Assembly (NCBI GenBank): GCA_034190875.2
Contig: CM067343.1
Span: 31,700,250-31,764,249 of the forward strand
Origin: Urechis unicinctus
Taxonomy: Eukaryota; Annelida; Polychaeta; Xenopneusta; Urechidae
Direction of reading: 5' to 3'
Length of the DNA: 64,000 nt
Every line of letters begins with the position of its first letter. The first letter of the stretch is position 1. This document shows, one piece after another, positions 39,300 to 52,899 of the stretch. A program made the translations under genes and the position numbers. Under the pieces are notes generated by a model. That model ran no database searches. It was given only the letters and a program-made list of their open reading frames with translations, and was not told the origin of the DNA.

Positions 39300-42200
39300 T
39301 CATTATCAGGAGCAGCTGCCAAAGGCTAGGGTGTCGTATTCAAGGGGATAGCATAATACAAACACTGTCCTGCACATGTCTTGTCACATTTGTGTAAATA
39401 AACTCCTTCGGGGGATGATAGCTGGGGTAATTGACATTATATTAATCGTAGTATTTATCACAGTATGACGATACGCCATCCGTCTGCGCCTATAAGAACT
39501 ATACTGCGCCAACTTGTAAAATGCATAGATGTATTATGCTGGCCTGTAGCAGCATTGTTATTGCCATGTAATATATTTTTCCATCTGGTAACCAAAAATA
39601 ATCGTCCGTGGCTTTAGAACCCAGCCAGAGGTTAGTGGAATTTGATGAACTAATTTCCCATTAGATTATTCTATAAACCACCACTAATGGCTTTCGTCAA
39701 ATGCCGTTTGCTCTTCAAGGTTGCAATGGGATTGTAGTATCCCATTATTGGATTATGTGAGCTATTGTTTTGAGAGACCGAACGAGACATGCCTACGCTT
39801 TAATTGCATTGACGCGCTTAGCAACAGCAATGGAGAGCGAGATGTGTTGTTGTATGCACGTACGGACCATAGATTTTTTCGCCTATTTGTTTTTTGACAC
39901 AACGTATTTGCAAATGGTACTGGTTACCTCATCATTCTCCTTAAAATTACAAATCATAATAATATACCTCAATTTTTCATGGTTGCCTATTTGGCAGCAG
40001 GAAAGAATTATTATTTAATCGATTATACGCTGACAAATTTTACAAGAGTAACACATGCATTCTGCAGTATTTTGTCAAATAGAGTGAATTTAATTATTAA
40101 ATTGAACAAACTTAGTTAAAAAAATATTTGAGATACATTAGCAAATTTAACGGCTTGAGATCCGATTGAATAATCAGCAAGCAACTTGATTGGTATTTGT
40201 GATGCACATCGACATGCGCATAATAAGTGTCCGATTGGGGTCTATAATAGCGTTTTGACCCAAACGATGTGTTAACCAGGTTTGGTCACTGCCAAAAATA
40301 TATCTGGGTATATGACGAAGAAGGAGAGGAAGAAGTAGAAGAAGAACAGGAAGAAGAAGATGAACAGGAAGAAGAAGAAGAAGAAGAAGAAGAAGAAGAA
40401 GAAGAAGAAGAAGAAGAAGAAGAAGAAGAAAATGCTGAAGATGACGACGAAGCTCTATTACATATATGATCCGAACACTAGCACCGAATGGTGTTAGTAT
40501 ATGTGATATGTGACTTTCTTAATGAAAGATATATTTTCTGGATAGCTTTGTGTTAGGTAAAAGCTTATTATTGATCTTTCGATAATAGCAAAAAGACAAT
40601 CCTATGTTATCTAGATGGACTGGTCAAGTGCTTCATTTCAATATAACCGACGTAAGTTGAAGGTGAACACCTAGAAAATGTGTTTGAGTTGACTTTGAAA
40701 ACTTCAAAATTAAAATAGAGAATAATGTTACTGATTTTTTTTAAACAAGAGTATCCATGTTTTGATTTGGTGTTTTGGGCAAACGAGCATTAGGCCAAAT
40801 TTCATGCACAAATTCCATGAAAATAAATTTAAACTTGTGACATAATTATTTGTTATCGATTGCCGTATTTAAGAGTCATTAATTGATCTTTTAGCGTGTT
40901 TACCTGGTGTTGGTCGAGATGTAATTGAATAATCATAACCCTGTATAAGCATGTTTAGACAGATTTAGTTGTCAGTGGGCGGTAGAACTGTATTCATATA
41001 TAGAGACACCAGTGTTAAAAGGGTTGTAGCAAACCGAGGGGCAAATATGACTGCACTGGAAATCACGATGTGGAAACTGTAATCATCAGACCTAATTCAG
41101 CGATCCACCGACACACATGGGGAAACCAGAATCGACATCGAATAATAGTAAATATCCCTGGATATGTAAATGTACGCACGAAGTGCCCGCCATATATATA
41201 GGGGTAATTTAATAAGGCACATGTCTGGGCGATGACCTTTATAGAACTAAATTGGTAATCCGTGAATGGCAACACAGGCTAGTGGAAACAGTTTCAAAGC
41301 TGACAATGATCCCTTATTAAAGATCATACACATAGACAATGAGATTGATGGAGTGTGGATATTTGTAGATATAGCATTCTCATTTTCTCAAGGATACAGC
41401 ATCGCCCCGTGATATGAGCGGTGTGGATACACGAGCGTCCTCCCGGAGATTAATTTGTTCCCCAACCGACGCTATTGGATATAATATTGTTATGAATAAT
41501 TAACATAAATAAATGCAAATATCTGACGAAGCAGTTGAATTCAGAGTCCTTGCCTGGGGTCAATTCCAAGATAGCATTCCAGTGGAATACCAAGGCTTCT
41601 CTCATAGCTCCATTATCTCTCTGGTTCCCTCAGGGAGTTACGAATGCAATAATCACGATCTGTAGCAGTTCTGTAGAGTCCATCCACAACGATCGACGTT
41701 TTCAGCCTATATATGAAGCACAGTATCAGTAGCTTATATGAATCACAATATTGACGTCGGCATGGCTTGTATGAGACATTATCGAGGTCATGGCCTGTAC
41801 GACAAAAGAGCATAAAGTGAAAATGTAATTCCAGTGATAGCACTGTCAATGAAAGGTCAGTACGAAAGACTATAGCTAATGACTGAGCTGATTTAGTGAT
41901 CAGCATTGCCTCATGATGCAACTCGTTCTGCATTCTTTGCACAACCAATCAACCAAGTTACTTAGTGTTTTGTTACATACTGAGGACGATTGGAATCACA
42001 CAACATAACACAGGTACTCTTCTTTAGCATTGTCCGATGTCAACATTCGTATGTGGAATAAAATGCATCTCGCGTTGATTTCTGATACCGTTATATCGGT
42101 AATACAGGCAAAACCTGCACAAATGCTTTCTTGTAACCAATGATTAAGAATGATAGCCTCTTAGATGTCCCATTACATGTATCAAGCGGAATCTACTCCA

Positions 42201-44100
42201 AGCTGCCATTTATATGCATCGTGTTCCAATCCACAAGCATGATAGGCTTTATATATCACAACACTATCCTTGGTTTGGCGAACCGATAAATATCGACAGC
42301 TGCTGGTAAAGGTCATCTAAATTTTTCCTTTTCTGTTCGTACGTTGCGTAGACAATTATATGCATATAAAACACTCCAATTAACACGGGATTAGCTCACT
42401 TACGTCAGCGCATCACATTATTCACTTTCAGATATTCTATGACTATATTTGATTCGTGATATATAAGTGCTGAAAATTCGTTGCCAGGTCGGCTTCCAAC
42501 TCATTACAATATTGGTCACCAGCAGATATCGGCATATCATGAGGATATGAAATTGCTATATAGCTCGAACGATTGCCAAAGAGGCAATGGAAGAACAAAT
42601 GGTCGGGGGGTTAACGGTGTTTGAACTGAACGGATTGACTTAACTCCAGAAGAATAATAATAAGCGAATAATATGACTTTACATTGGGTAATGTGACTGC
42701 CATTATCAATATGGCTGAAAACCTGTTATGACCTATCGCTGTTACGATGAGGACTGGTGAATGCATAAAACCGACACAAAGGATGCGCTGTCCGTCTATA
42801 GAGCAATACAATATTAGCATGAACATACACCGTTGTAGAGAGTCCAATATATGCAGGAATATTAATTCTTCTGCATTTAAGCAATATGTAAAATTGGGTA
42901 CAACGCACTATTTTGCGCAAACATTAATGCCGAAATCTATCTCTGTGCCCATCACTAAAGCATTGAATCAATATTGATGGAACTGAGGCTTGACATATCA
43001 CTTACAAAGCCCGTAAAGCAAACTAGACATCAGCACCAACAAGCCACAGAGTCAAATGTTTGTTGATGAAACAATGCTCGGTTTGTAAAACAAATCCAGG
43101 GCTATATGTTGTATTGCACCAAACCATTGGGAATATAAATTGATATGATGATACACAGTGGTACCCACAGATGCATTACAGAGAGCAAAAGGAGTGAATA
43201 AAACACCTAGTTACTCGCATCTAGCTCTGATGTGACTGACCTGTGCATTATTTACCTAATTGAGGATGCCTGCCAATTGAGATTAATAATGAAATAATTA
43301 TGCGGTTACGCGATGCAATGGCCGTGTAAGTTTTATTCCATGGTTACAGCTTGGTACTTATATGATGGAAGACTTATCCTCGCTGACTCGTTGATACAGC
43401 CATCACTCAGTGTCATACATATATAATCGCGTGTGTGTGCTTATATGGCCGATGCCGGAGCGGACCAAGTAATTGTCTGGTGTAGTTGATAGTTCAACCA
43501 ATATATGAGTCATAATGCCATGCGGTAAAACTACAACCAACTCCAGAAGGATTAAATATATGGCTACAGCAGTTTGACAGACGACTCTTCAGGGCTCTAA
43601 AGTGATGAGAAAGCTGTAGATGCAGGATATCTTAAGAAATGCTGGTTTCGGCACCACGTCATGTTTTCTTACATAACATGATTAGTGGCAGAAAATGAGT
43701 ATTTCGACACTAGACAGCGTGCCTCTATCAGCCCATGGTGAATATAGCACACATTCAACCCATGCAAATAATGCATCTGGTCAGTTGTACAGTAATAGCA
43801 CACAGACGGCAAGTATCTGGCAATGAGTTGTATCGTCAATTGTCCCGGAAAGGGGGAAGGTTATGTCTAAATAAAACCCCAATGCATTAAGGCATCAGCA
43901 TGCACTGCGTAAAAACAAAAGATTTCTGTCACAGACGCTGCATGTTATCTTGGCCTACTAATCGTGAGGAGAAGGAAGCTATGGGACCATTAGACAACCT
44001 GATAAGCTGTTTGGCAATGGGAAAGAAACTGTATAAAAATTCATGTAAAACTGGGGACGACGATATTGCCAAAAGCATCATGCTTGCGTGACACAGTAAT
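39300..44100 (+). repeat. Block A'': partial third copy of the long repeat
   Basis: It aligns in order with about 3080-7830 of block A. Anchors are 39340-39380 versus 3105-3145, 39550-39890 versus 3670-4330, 41210-41580 versus 4440-4800, 41830-41900 versus 5595-5660, 42040-42240 versus 5840-6030, 43350-43600 versus 6665-6900 and 43630-43830 versus 7565-7760. It has lost both (TA)n tracts and the poly-C run and most of the 33-bp array. It gained an extra ~1.25 kb at about 39955-41200. It looks the most diverged of the three copies. Confidence 0.78.
40316..40431. repeat. (GAA)n microsatellite
   Basis: About 116 bases of GAA triplets with a few variant units (GAACAG, GATGAA, GTAGAA) at the left. 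It lies in the segment present only in A''. A 66-codon + frame (40269-40469) through it encodes a Glu-rich run. An acidic protein exon cannot be fully excluded, but there is no supporting flank. Confidence 0.97.
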
Positions 44101-46809
44101 GTTTGGAAAAATTGATTATTTGTTTTATTACCTCATTGAGCCGAAAACATGGGGGATGCTTAATGACATCTAACCTTTGTAATAGTACCCTTCAATGATT
44201 GACAGTAAGACAAGTTTCTGAGACTGGCTGTTCAATTACATGACGCCTAAATTGATCATTAATTTAATCATACCACTGTTATACAGCGTATTTAACACGG
44301 AGAACTGTTTTCTTTCCCTTTCGTATATTCCCTGCATGAGCAGACCAACCATTGATGCAACCTTTATAGTATCCGTTCTCATGTCTGTCATTGCTTCCTC
44401 TCAAGCCATATCGTTGCGATCCGATTTTATGTGCCATTAAAATCAGCAATGCAAATGCGTAGTCGGGAAATAGATTTTATTTCTTTGTATAAATCATCTT
44501 AACTTCTGGTTAAATTCCGAAGCATAGCATTTCTTCAGTTACTGATGATCATCAGGTCGGTCATTTCCTGGTTGCGTTTATATGACAAAGCCTTAGAGCA
44601 TTGAGACACGCACAAAATCGATACAAACGATATTCAGTGCAGTCGTTCTGCCACCACCGCGCACATTACATACAATATTATTTTTATGAGAAGAGTCATT
44701 GTCCTATCGCCGATGGAGCGGGGATCAGTTATTTATCATATTAGCACCTAGCACCAACCTCAGAACTGACCAGCTGCAAAATTTCTTCGCTAATCAATAT
44801 TTCGATAAAAGCACAGTTAAACCTCGTTGCTGCAACGCTTTACCACATTCATATTGCAACTTCCCGCGCTTGGCAACAAAAAGCATAAGCTAAACAAGTT
44901 ACCAATGATTCTGCCAGGGCATGTTGAACACAATGTGTTGAGCCACGAAATATATTATGAGTGCTGTTCAATTATATTAGATGCCGTTGATCCTTCAGAT
45001 TATCTGTTTCTGCTTGAAGAACAGTGCTAAATATTACAAATACATATAAGAATCATAAGCAATACTTCTGATTAGCTTTGGTCTATTGCGTTCATTGCGC
45101 CTTGCCAAGGCCGTTGTTTTCTCCATTAACTTTGCAATGCATGGACGGTGACCACCACCATCAGCTATATCCGTGTGTCCCTGGCCAGCGAATAGCCCCG
45201 ATTATCAATCAAACCCACTATAGGTTGTTTATTGATGAATTGGTGTAGCAGGTCCCAATACAAGTTTGTTTTCTTATAAAAACCTAACCTAGTCACAGAT
45301 TAATGATGTGATGCGACACTGGCGGGAAAGCATGAATCCTAGAAACATTATGTATCATAGTTGGGCCCTCATCCTTACTGATAACGGTCGCCTGTTGGCA
45401 AGACATCATAACCAAGTTTCATATGAGTACGTAAAATGTTGCTTCGGTGACAATATTGTTAAGACATCCATACAATGCACTTTTACGGGACCATGCAGCC
45501 GGAAAGCATTGCGCACACTGAACGAACGTTGCGATAATTGATGCCTGTATCGACCAAGACATTCGCAATGTGGCCATTATCGTTATTTTAAAAAGCCGAT
45601 GGCAATCGTTAGATTGTTCATTGACCCCATAATTGAAAACACGTGCAGGATTCTAAGGACAGCTCTGATATAACTATATTAATTTGAGTGCTCAACCGAT
45701 ATCACAACTGTACATATTAATCCCAATACAAGTGCATTAGCAAGCCATCAGTCACCGCCACTTGTCATTACAACGGGAGTGAATACATATTGTGTGCTGG
45801 TGGTGAGAAGGAACGGTCTTACATATAAGTGCACACTACCATAAAATACCTGCATAGATCTGTTAAACTGTGTTTGTAATTAATAATCAGTGATCATCAG
45901 CGATAACGGGAATATTTTTATGTGACACTTGGTCCTCACAAATATTCACTGGTCAAATACTCCACAGCTAAATTCGACAGCGGCTGGGATTGTGCACTTC
46001 CGCCATGATGTTCAAGAAAGCATATTGCGTAAGTCTTTGAATCATGAGACTTTCAGTGCAAATGTGGTAACCTCCAGCAGCTTATCATCATTTATGGTAA
46101 GCATTGATCATTCAAATGTATTCACCTCCTTGTTTGGGTAATGGTATATGAAGTATAAGGATGAAGCGATGATACGTCTCAACCAATCTAATATGCTGCA
46201 AGGTATAATCGTTTTCGTTAGCAATTATACATGTGAGTACATCAATCCCTGAGATGAACTTGATTGCCACGTATTGCAAGATGATACTAACATGAACAAA
46301 TGCTAATCATCGTATTCTAATATCGATTTCATTGAACGGCTTCAGGTGGCTTGTGTTGATATCGGTGTCTAAGTGAACAATGCAGACCCTTTGAAAGGAA
46401 TATTAACCAGAAGAGAAAGACGTGTTTGTGCATAAGGCTTTTGCTTGCATGTTGTATTGTACAATTAAGGTCAATAAGCCTATTTGGAGGGTTGTATATG
46501 TGACGTGTTACCCATATAACACTACAGTCATAACCATACGCGTCTTATCTATTCATGTCTGGTGGAATATGATGTTACTTACACCAGCCCCTGTGGATAA
46601 TAGAGTCATATCTTGTAGCACGTTATAAGCTGCACAATTATTGGCTGGTTGTATCTAAGGGTGAAGAGGACAAACGTGCTCGCGTTTATCTTCCAAAGCC
46701 GTATCCTTAATTGCTGCTTTAGTCTATCCCTAAAGATACCAAGAGACATCGGCCTTCAAGATTAAAAATTACTATCCGATGCATGGTGTGAAACTCTTGT
46801 TTGATGCAC
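44101..46809. other. Intergenic, no gene recognised
   Basis: Several + frames of 63-77 codons (44240, 44699, 44827, 45308, 45929, 46422) are scattered here without a common frame, splice-like spacing that I trust, or domains. No RNA gene and no clear repeat partner seen. This is the longest stretch of the window that I could not pair with another part of it. Confidence 0.5.
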
Positions 46810-47010
46810 TAGTTATTAAAAGTAAGCAACAGACATTAAGCATCTTAGTAAATAAAGTAAACGCACGAGAAGAATTAAATTATCTAAAGCTGACTATTGT
46901 GGATTACTCAAGCCTCAATAACTTGCCCAATGTTGATATCGTGTGTTTGTGATCGGGTACCGGCCGATGCAGATAGCAAGGGCATTCTTCTATTCAAATT
47001 GAACCGATAA
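46810..47010 (+). repeat. Repeat module, direct partner of 34240-34440
   Basis: Second copy of the module described at 34240-34440; diverged, with small indels. Confidence 0.75.
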
Positions 47011-47675
47011 ACACATGTGCATTGTCAAGTGCAGATAACATAATGGAGCATGAACCCAAACTAACGTTCAACTATAAATGAATATCCGGGGGAAGGTCAC
47101 TGAATAGTAAATCCTCGAACTCCCTTGTCTCTAGTGACGAATCGCCCTTTAACGATGTCAAATCACCAATGGTCCAGAATGAGTTAACCACACTATATTT
47201 AAGTCTGACCGCAGCAGCCCTTTGGAGTGCGATATATCCGCTACATTTATATCTTTGTGGCAGAACTTATATTGGGTGATTTCAACATTTCATGGTTTGA
47301 TGACATCTATACGCTCAGTGTATGTGTGCGATCGTCAAACGCTACAATATATATATCCTCACCTAATCGATCCACATGTGTTACATGAGTAGAGTCTGAA
47401 GCAACCTCCATCGTATACGGCCTGATCACATCCCTTTCGGATATGGAACCAGATTTATATCCTGCTAGATTGTTCACCAATCCAAAGACAAACGTTTTAT
47501 CAGGAATCTTCTTTTCGTACAACTTCCGCCCACAATTAGAGTGATTTTGAAATAATCTGTAATTACATATGTCAATTTGATACATTAGGTAGAATATCTT
47601 TACCTAGAAAATCATTGTCGCGCATGGATCCTCAAGATATCTATCGAAAGCCAAAAACTATCATACTTTCCCTCT

Positions 47676-47900
47676 TCTATCGACACGATCTTATGTTATA
47701 TATGGACATGATGCTATCTATCGATACGATTTTATGTTATCTAGACATTATCTTATGTTAACAATCGGCATGATCTTATGTTATCTATCGACATGATCCT
47801 ATGTTATCGATCGACAGGATCCTATGTCATCCATCGACACGATTTTATGTTATCTTTCGACACGATCAGTGTAATTTACCGACATGATGGTATGGTATCT
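47676..47900. repeat. 23-bp minisatellite, about 10 units
   Basis: Units of 23 bases of the type ATCTATCGACATGATCTTAT plus GTT, repeated roughly ten times with substitutions and a few indels. The central units (about 47780-47870) are the most regular. No partner array was found elsewhere in the window. Confidence 0.9.
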
Positions 47901-48253
47901 AAGTGTGTTAGCAGATGAGATTATGTTATACATAACCCATTCACTTCATGTTTGGATATTGCTACATATTTATGTACAGCAATGCCATTTACCAGGTCAA
48001 CACACAACCAATATTGAACGTCCAGAAGTTTCATTATTTCAGTAAATTTGCGCCAAAAGATGCAGTGACAAAAATGTGATGTATCGACTTAACTGTGTTG
48101 CTACTTGTGAACTAACACATATTTGCATAAATGCTATGTCATTAAATAGCTTCGCATCTCCCATCACCCAACAAATGAAAGCTAATTCTAATATACTGCA
48201 TGAGATTAATCTGAACCGGTCGCGAACCAATTGTGTTATACTTATCCCCATTG

Positions 48254-48351
48254 GGATAATTATGAGCATTTACAATCGCTATTAGCTCAAGTGTTATACC
48301 CCTCTGTTATAGGATAATTATGAGCATTTACAATCGGTATTAGCTCAAGTG
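48254..48351. repeat. 40-bp near-identical direct duplication
   Basis: GGATAATTATGAGCATTTAC followed by AATCGCTATTAGCTCAAGTG at 48254-48293 recurs at 48312-48351 with one difference (CGC to CGG). The period is 58 bases. The near-identity implies a young duplication. Confidence 0.93.
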
Positions 48352-49029
48352 AAAACGTTGAAATGCAAACATGCCGTCAGCACTCATATCCAGAGGTATT
48401 CGAAATATCAATCAACTATTACTCATTTTGGTCCCTCGGCTTCAACATTTATTTGGGGCGAGATAATGATATCGGATCGAATTTCATGCTGTTCATCGGA
48501 GATCAACCGATTGGTTAAATTCCTTATTGTCACTTTGCAATGACTATACCATGTTTATGAACATTTATCAAATTGTTTTTCGGCGATAACCATCATGCAC
48601 TGCCGCTAAAATGACCGTATGTTCCTAATTCTCCAAAATACTCCCGCAGCAAATGGCCCCTTATCAGTGGTTCATACTAAGATAGGGTCACTAGACAGTG
48701 ATAAATCAACGTACACATTATGGGTTCTGAAAACCAAAGTGGACGGGCGACATATAAGGGCAACTAAGGTGGTATTACACCGCGTCGAATAATGCAGGCT
48801 GCCTGTTTATTTTGGGGGGCACAAGCAAATAATAGCATCCAGTTACATTTTGTATCAATGGGCAGCAAATAATCGCTATTTGCATCTGAATACAGCAATC
48901 AATGGTATTTTGCTTTTGCGTCTCATGCTCAATTGGTACAAAACGCCTCAGTAGACGCCAGTCAGATTAAAAACACCCATCTTTTATCAAATAATGTTGC
49001 AACGCTAGACTGTTATTATATGCCATTTA

Positions 49030-50870
49030 CATTGGTTCCTTTTGTGGTCAACACAAACAATAACCGACAAGCACTGGCTCGGTTTTGGTCCTATCAATTA
49101 ACTTTCAATTGTTGTTTGACAGTTGTCACCTATATAGGTAATCAAATATTCCAATGTTTTCTTGTTTTAAAAACTAGTTAGAAATGATTAACATTGTTGC
49201 AATGTCTCTGTCATGAAATCTTACCAGGTTTTGACGAATTAAGGCAATGTATCATTGTATGTTATAATTTGCATAAGCTAAATATATTTCGTTCATTTTC
49301 CGGTTCATAAACATCACATTACTGCTGATGTGTACGTAATTCAACAAGATATGTCTAAAGGATCATATATTGTCTATCACACGTTTTAATGAGATAGATA
49401 TAAAATCTAATAGTGCCTTCATTTGACAAGCGTGCTGTGAATAGAACCAATACCAACAGAAAACTAAAAGCTATCAAAACGGTTGTCGAGCCAACCAATA
49501 ATAATACATGTATGAACCAAAATGTTGGTTATATTACAATTAGCTAAGCTGAATATAATTTCAATTGTATAGCTTATTACATACTAGTTTTGTGTATTAC
49601 AAATACATATTTCAGCGCACATGATAATTGATGGGTAAATCTAGCCAGCCATCATTCCTGCGTCTGCGTGGTTATCACCCTCAAATCTGAATGACCAATA
49701 AATGGAGATGGGACCTTCGGGAAGCAAATGACATAACGCATCGTTCTAGAGCCATGCGTTGATAAATTGGCTCGTTGTCGCGTGGCAGAGACAAGAAAAT
49801 GGATATTGATACGTTTGTATGGTCATTCGTGATTAAAGATCAGGTTTGGTATTTTCCATTATCTATTTGACAGGACAATTCATGTTATTTGTCGTGACGG
49901 TGCTTAGTTTAACAAATGTTGGGTAAATGTTCAGACTTTTTCAACTGACCCGCAACTTAATCATTCCCGATAAATATGACGGCAACTCGGAGCTGATAAT
50001 AACCACAGCTCCGCTAGGACCACCGGTGAAATGGATAGCTGCTCTTCGGTCATGACTCATGAAACCCATTATGCTAAATGAATGTTATCTATCGCTGTCA
50101 GACGTGGAAGGTTCCCTGTTTCTATTCATATCAGTAATTTCGATGCTCTCTGCATTGAAATACAACGTTCCATACAGGGAAGCTTCTTCAATATGAATAT
50201 CTACATCAACACGCAATATTGTACAAATTGCACGACTTACGCAATGTATAATTAGCATAATTGTTAAAGTAAGTCAGCTATTGCGCCTATCATGACAACG
50301 GCGCGGCTGCATGTGATATGCGATAACAGCGCATTGAATCGCATAGTTTATACCGACAGTTGTACTTTGACCCTGGTGTTGCTCAAATGGTCAAAATCTG
50401 CGCCTCATTGTTCATACATTTTAAAGTTTTATATACGTCAGCGGAAAAGTCAACACATTGTCCGATCACAATGCATGTGTTAGGTATTATAGTAATTTCG
50501 ATCCAATACATCATCCATGGATTATGGACATCTTGTTGTGTCATTTTTGATAGAATGAATTGGGTATCATTCACACATGCGTATATAGTGAGTATTCATT
50601 CGAGCACATGCGTGGCTCGGACGGGGGCATTTTGAGGTGAGCATTAGGAGTATCCATCTCTCCATGTATACTTGAGCTGCTATGGCAACAAAATACTGTA
50701 ATGTCTAGCTGACAGAGATGCCCGTAAATTAGCCCTCTTAAATCAAGCAGCATGAACTGTACAGCATTCAGCCTTCCGTTAACCCTCAACACCAGGGTGC
50801 AGCGCATATTAATTGAAATAAACCATCGCAAATATAACCAATGCATGAAACTTCCTTCATAGCGCTGATT
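49030..50870 (-). repeat. Right arm of a ~1.8 kb inverted repeat
   Basis: Reverse-complement partner of 34560-36390. Its left part (49050-49490) also matches 13980-14420 directly, and 49500-49550 matches 56875-56940. Bases 49610-50420 recur directly at 57790-58640, including ACCGACAGTT-GTAC and CCCTGG-GTTG-TCAAATG-TCAA. Confidence 0.88.
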
Positions 50871-51094
50871 ATGATAAGAATGTAATGAATTATGTCAAAC
50901 TAATAACCCCGGGAGAGTAATTGTATGAATGAATATGATTATTGCAAAGTTAATGTCGACGGCAGTAATAAGATAAAAATTATAAAAGTACTGCATATAG
51001 ATCGAGCGAATGACAAGTTTTAATACAAAATGGGCGATTATACTTTAGAGGATGTGTTAGAGAAAAGTGATTTATTGATCAGTCATTCAAATCC

Positions 51095-51200
51095 AGTTAT
51101 CAATGGAGTGCAGCAGCGGAAAAGGCTCACAGGGTTCTCAAGATGATCAAAGGGATGTTGTCAATTCTTACAAAGAACTTCTAAGACCAAATTAAGAATA
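51095..51200 (+). repeat. Short repeat copy truncated by the assembly gap
   Basis: Matches 36715-36830 directly. Similarity runs up to the run of N, so the rest of the copy may lie in the gap. Confidence 0.75.
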
Positions 51201-51206
51201 CTTAGC

Positions 51207-51306
51207 NNNNNNNNNNNNNNNNNNNNNNNNNNNNNNNNNNNNNNNNNNNNNNNNNNNNNNNNNNNNNNNNNNNNNNNNNNNNNNNNNNNNNNNNNNNNNN
51301 NNNNNN
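51207..51306. other. Assembly gap (100 N)
   Basis: Exactly 100 N, the usual placeholder for a gap of unknown size. It joins two contigs, so order and distance across this point are assembler inference. Confidence 1.
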
Positions 51307-52899
51307 CCTTCCTGTGAGAAAACAATGGGCAATTGTTGGTTGCAGTAATGATACCTACGCGCTTAAAGATTTATTCATATTGATCTAGAGGCACAAATGG
51401 CTACCCCAGAGTTTACTCAGCTGCGGCATTTCCTGCACTCAGCTTCGGCAGATTCGCACGTCAAGTGCTATTGACACCACATTGTTTAACCACGCCATGA
51501 TACGGCTTTGCAGGAGTAAAAGGTTGCATGTGTGGATACTGGCGACCTATCTTAGATGAAAAGATGGGCATGCATATAGACGGGAACATCCCCACACCCC
51601 CACGCACCAACAAACTGTCTAAAGTATGTACATGGTAATCAAGAGCGCTGTTAGCTTGAACAGATGTTGAGAGTATTAGCTAAAATATTAGTTAGATGCT
51701 TATGATGGGTGATACTGTTATTTCAGATATATCCCGAAACTTGAATAATCCATCCTCTTTATCTATTTATTGTCTGGCACCTCTATGTTATGTGAATATT
51801 AATCGTGACAGATTGCAAATTCCAGCGACAATAAACGCAAATATACCCAGCGACAATCGACGTGAATCAAAACAGACGCAAATACACCCAAAGACAATAC
51901 TTGCAAATATACTCCACAATTGGGTGCATTTTTAGAGTTTGTGTTTACTTATGGGGCATTATAAAAATTTCGTTCTATGCATAGTGGGTGATACTAGACA
52001 CATCTCTAAGCATGACAAAAATACGCTGGCATATAGGTTCAAAATCGGCAATGGGGCGGTATTTGGACCGGTACCCATCAGCATGATTTGCGACCTGTCA
52101 TATCTGAGATCCAACAGCAGTTAGAATGACCTATTCGGAGGCTGAACTTCCATGATTGCTATATCAGTGAGACACAGTGAGATCCAAAGAGGTCTTCCGT
52201 GGTTAGCATCATCTACGGCCAGTATGGTAAAAGTGACACACACAATCAGTGTTGGAGATGTTGGATAGAGGGTTGCTAGTTTTACAAAGGGACCGTGCAA
52301 ACTGTGATGCATCAATATGCGAATGCGATCGCTGTAGTTAATGACATGCCCGATGTCATATTGGATGTATATCATTTCACACGCATAGCCATCATGGGTC
52401 GGCGCAATGCATATGCGGCCTTCATTGAACCAACAGGACGTCTGATAAACCCATAAGACAGAATAGGGCCTAAATGGTGCTAGTTTAAGGCATAATCTCG
52501 AATATTATAATTTCTACGGATTGAATTTACCATGGGGTTGTTTGGATCACACCATGTAGAGGGAAGGAGGGAATGTGAATTATTATGTTAACACATCTAT
52601 TTAGAGCAATTGTTTTGCATCGCGCAAAATGAGCTTTCTCTCAGGATGACATTGTATAACATCATCACCGACGTTATCAGTGACAACGGCAGCCACAACA
52701 GCATATTATTCTCATGTGTGACATTGTAGTTTCAGATATATCCGGCAATTTGAATAATCCATCTTCTTAATTCCTCTACACATTTAATATGACAGTAGAA
52801 TCTGCCACTGTGCGTCTGTGATCGAGGAATTATTGAAGATGACATCTGGTTTCAACACTGACCACCGTTATACACATATATATATATGAATTAAAGCAT
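51307..52899. other. Intergenic, short internal direct repeats
   Basis: No gene recognised. Bases 51705-51770 recur at 52715-52780 (TTTCAGATATATCC, followed by TTGAATAATCCATC). Around 51790-51930 there is a loose tandem motif of the type GACAATAAACGCAAATATAC, about three units. Frames of 60-85 codons overlap on both strands. Confidence 0.6.

Noticed and set aside
40269..40469. Glu-rich frame that resembles an acidic nuclear protein
   Set aside because: It is the direct product of the (GAA)n tract. The A'' segment holding it is absent from the other two copies, and no coding flank is visible.
47676..47900. CRISPR-like array
   Set aside because: Contiguous 23-bp units without spacers.
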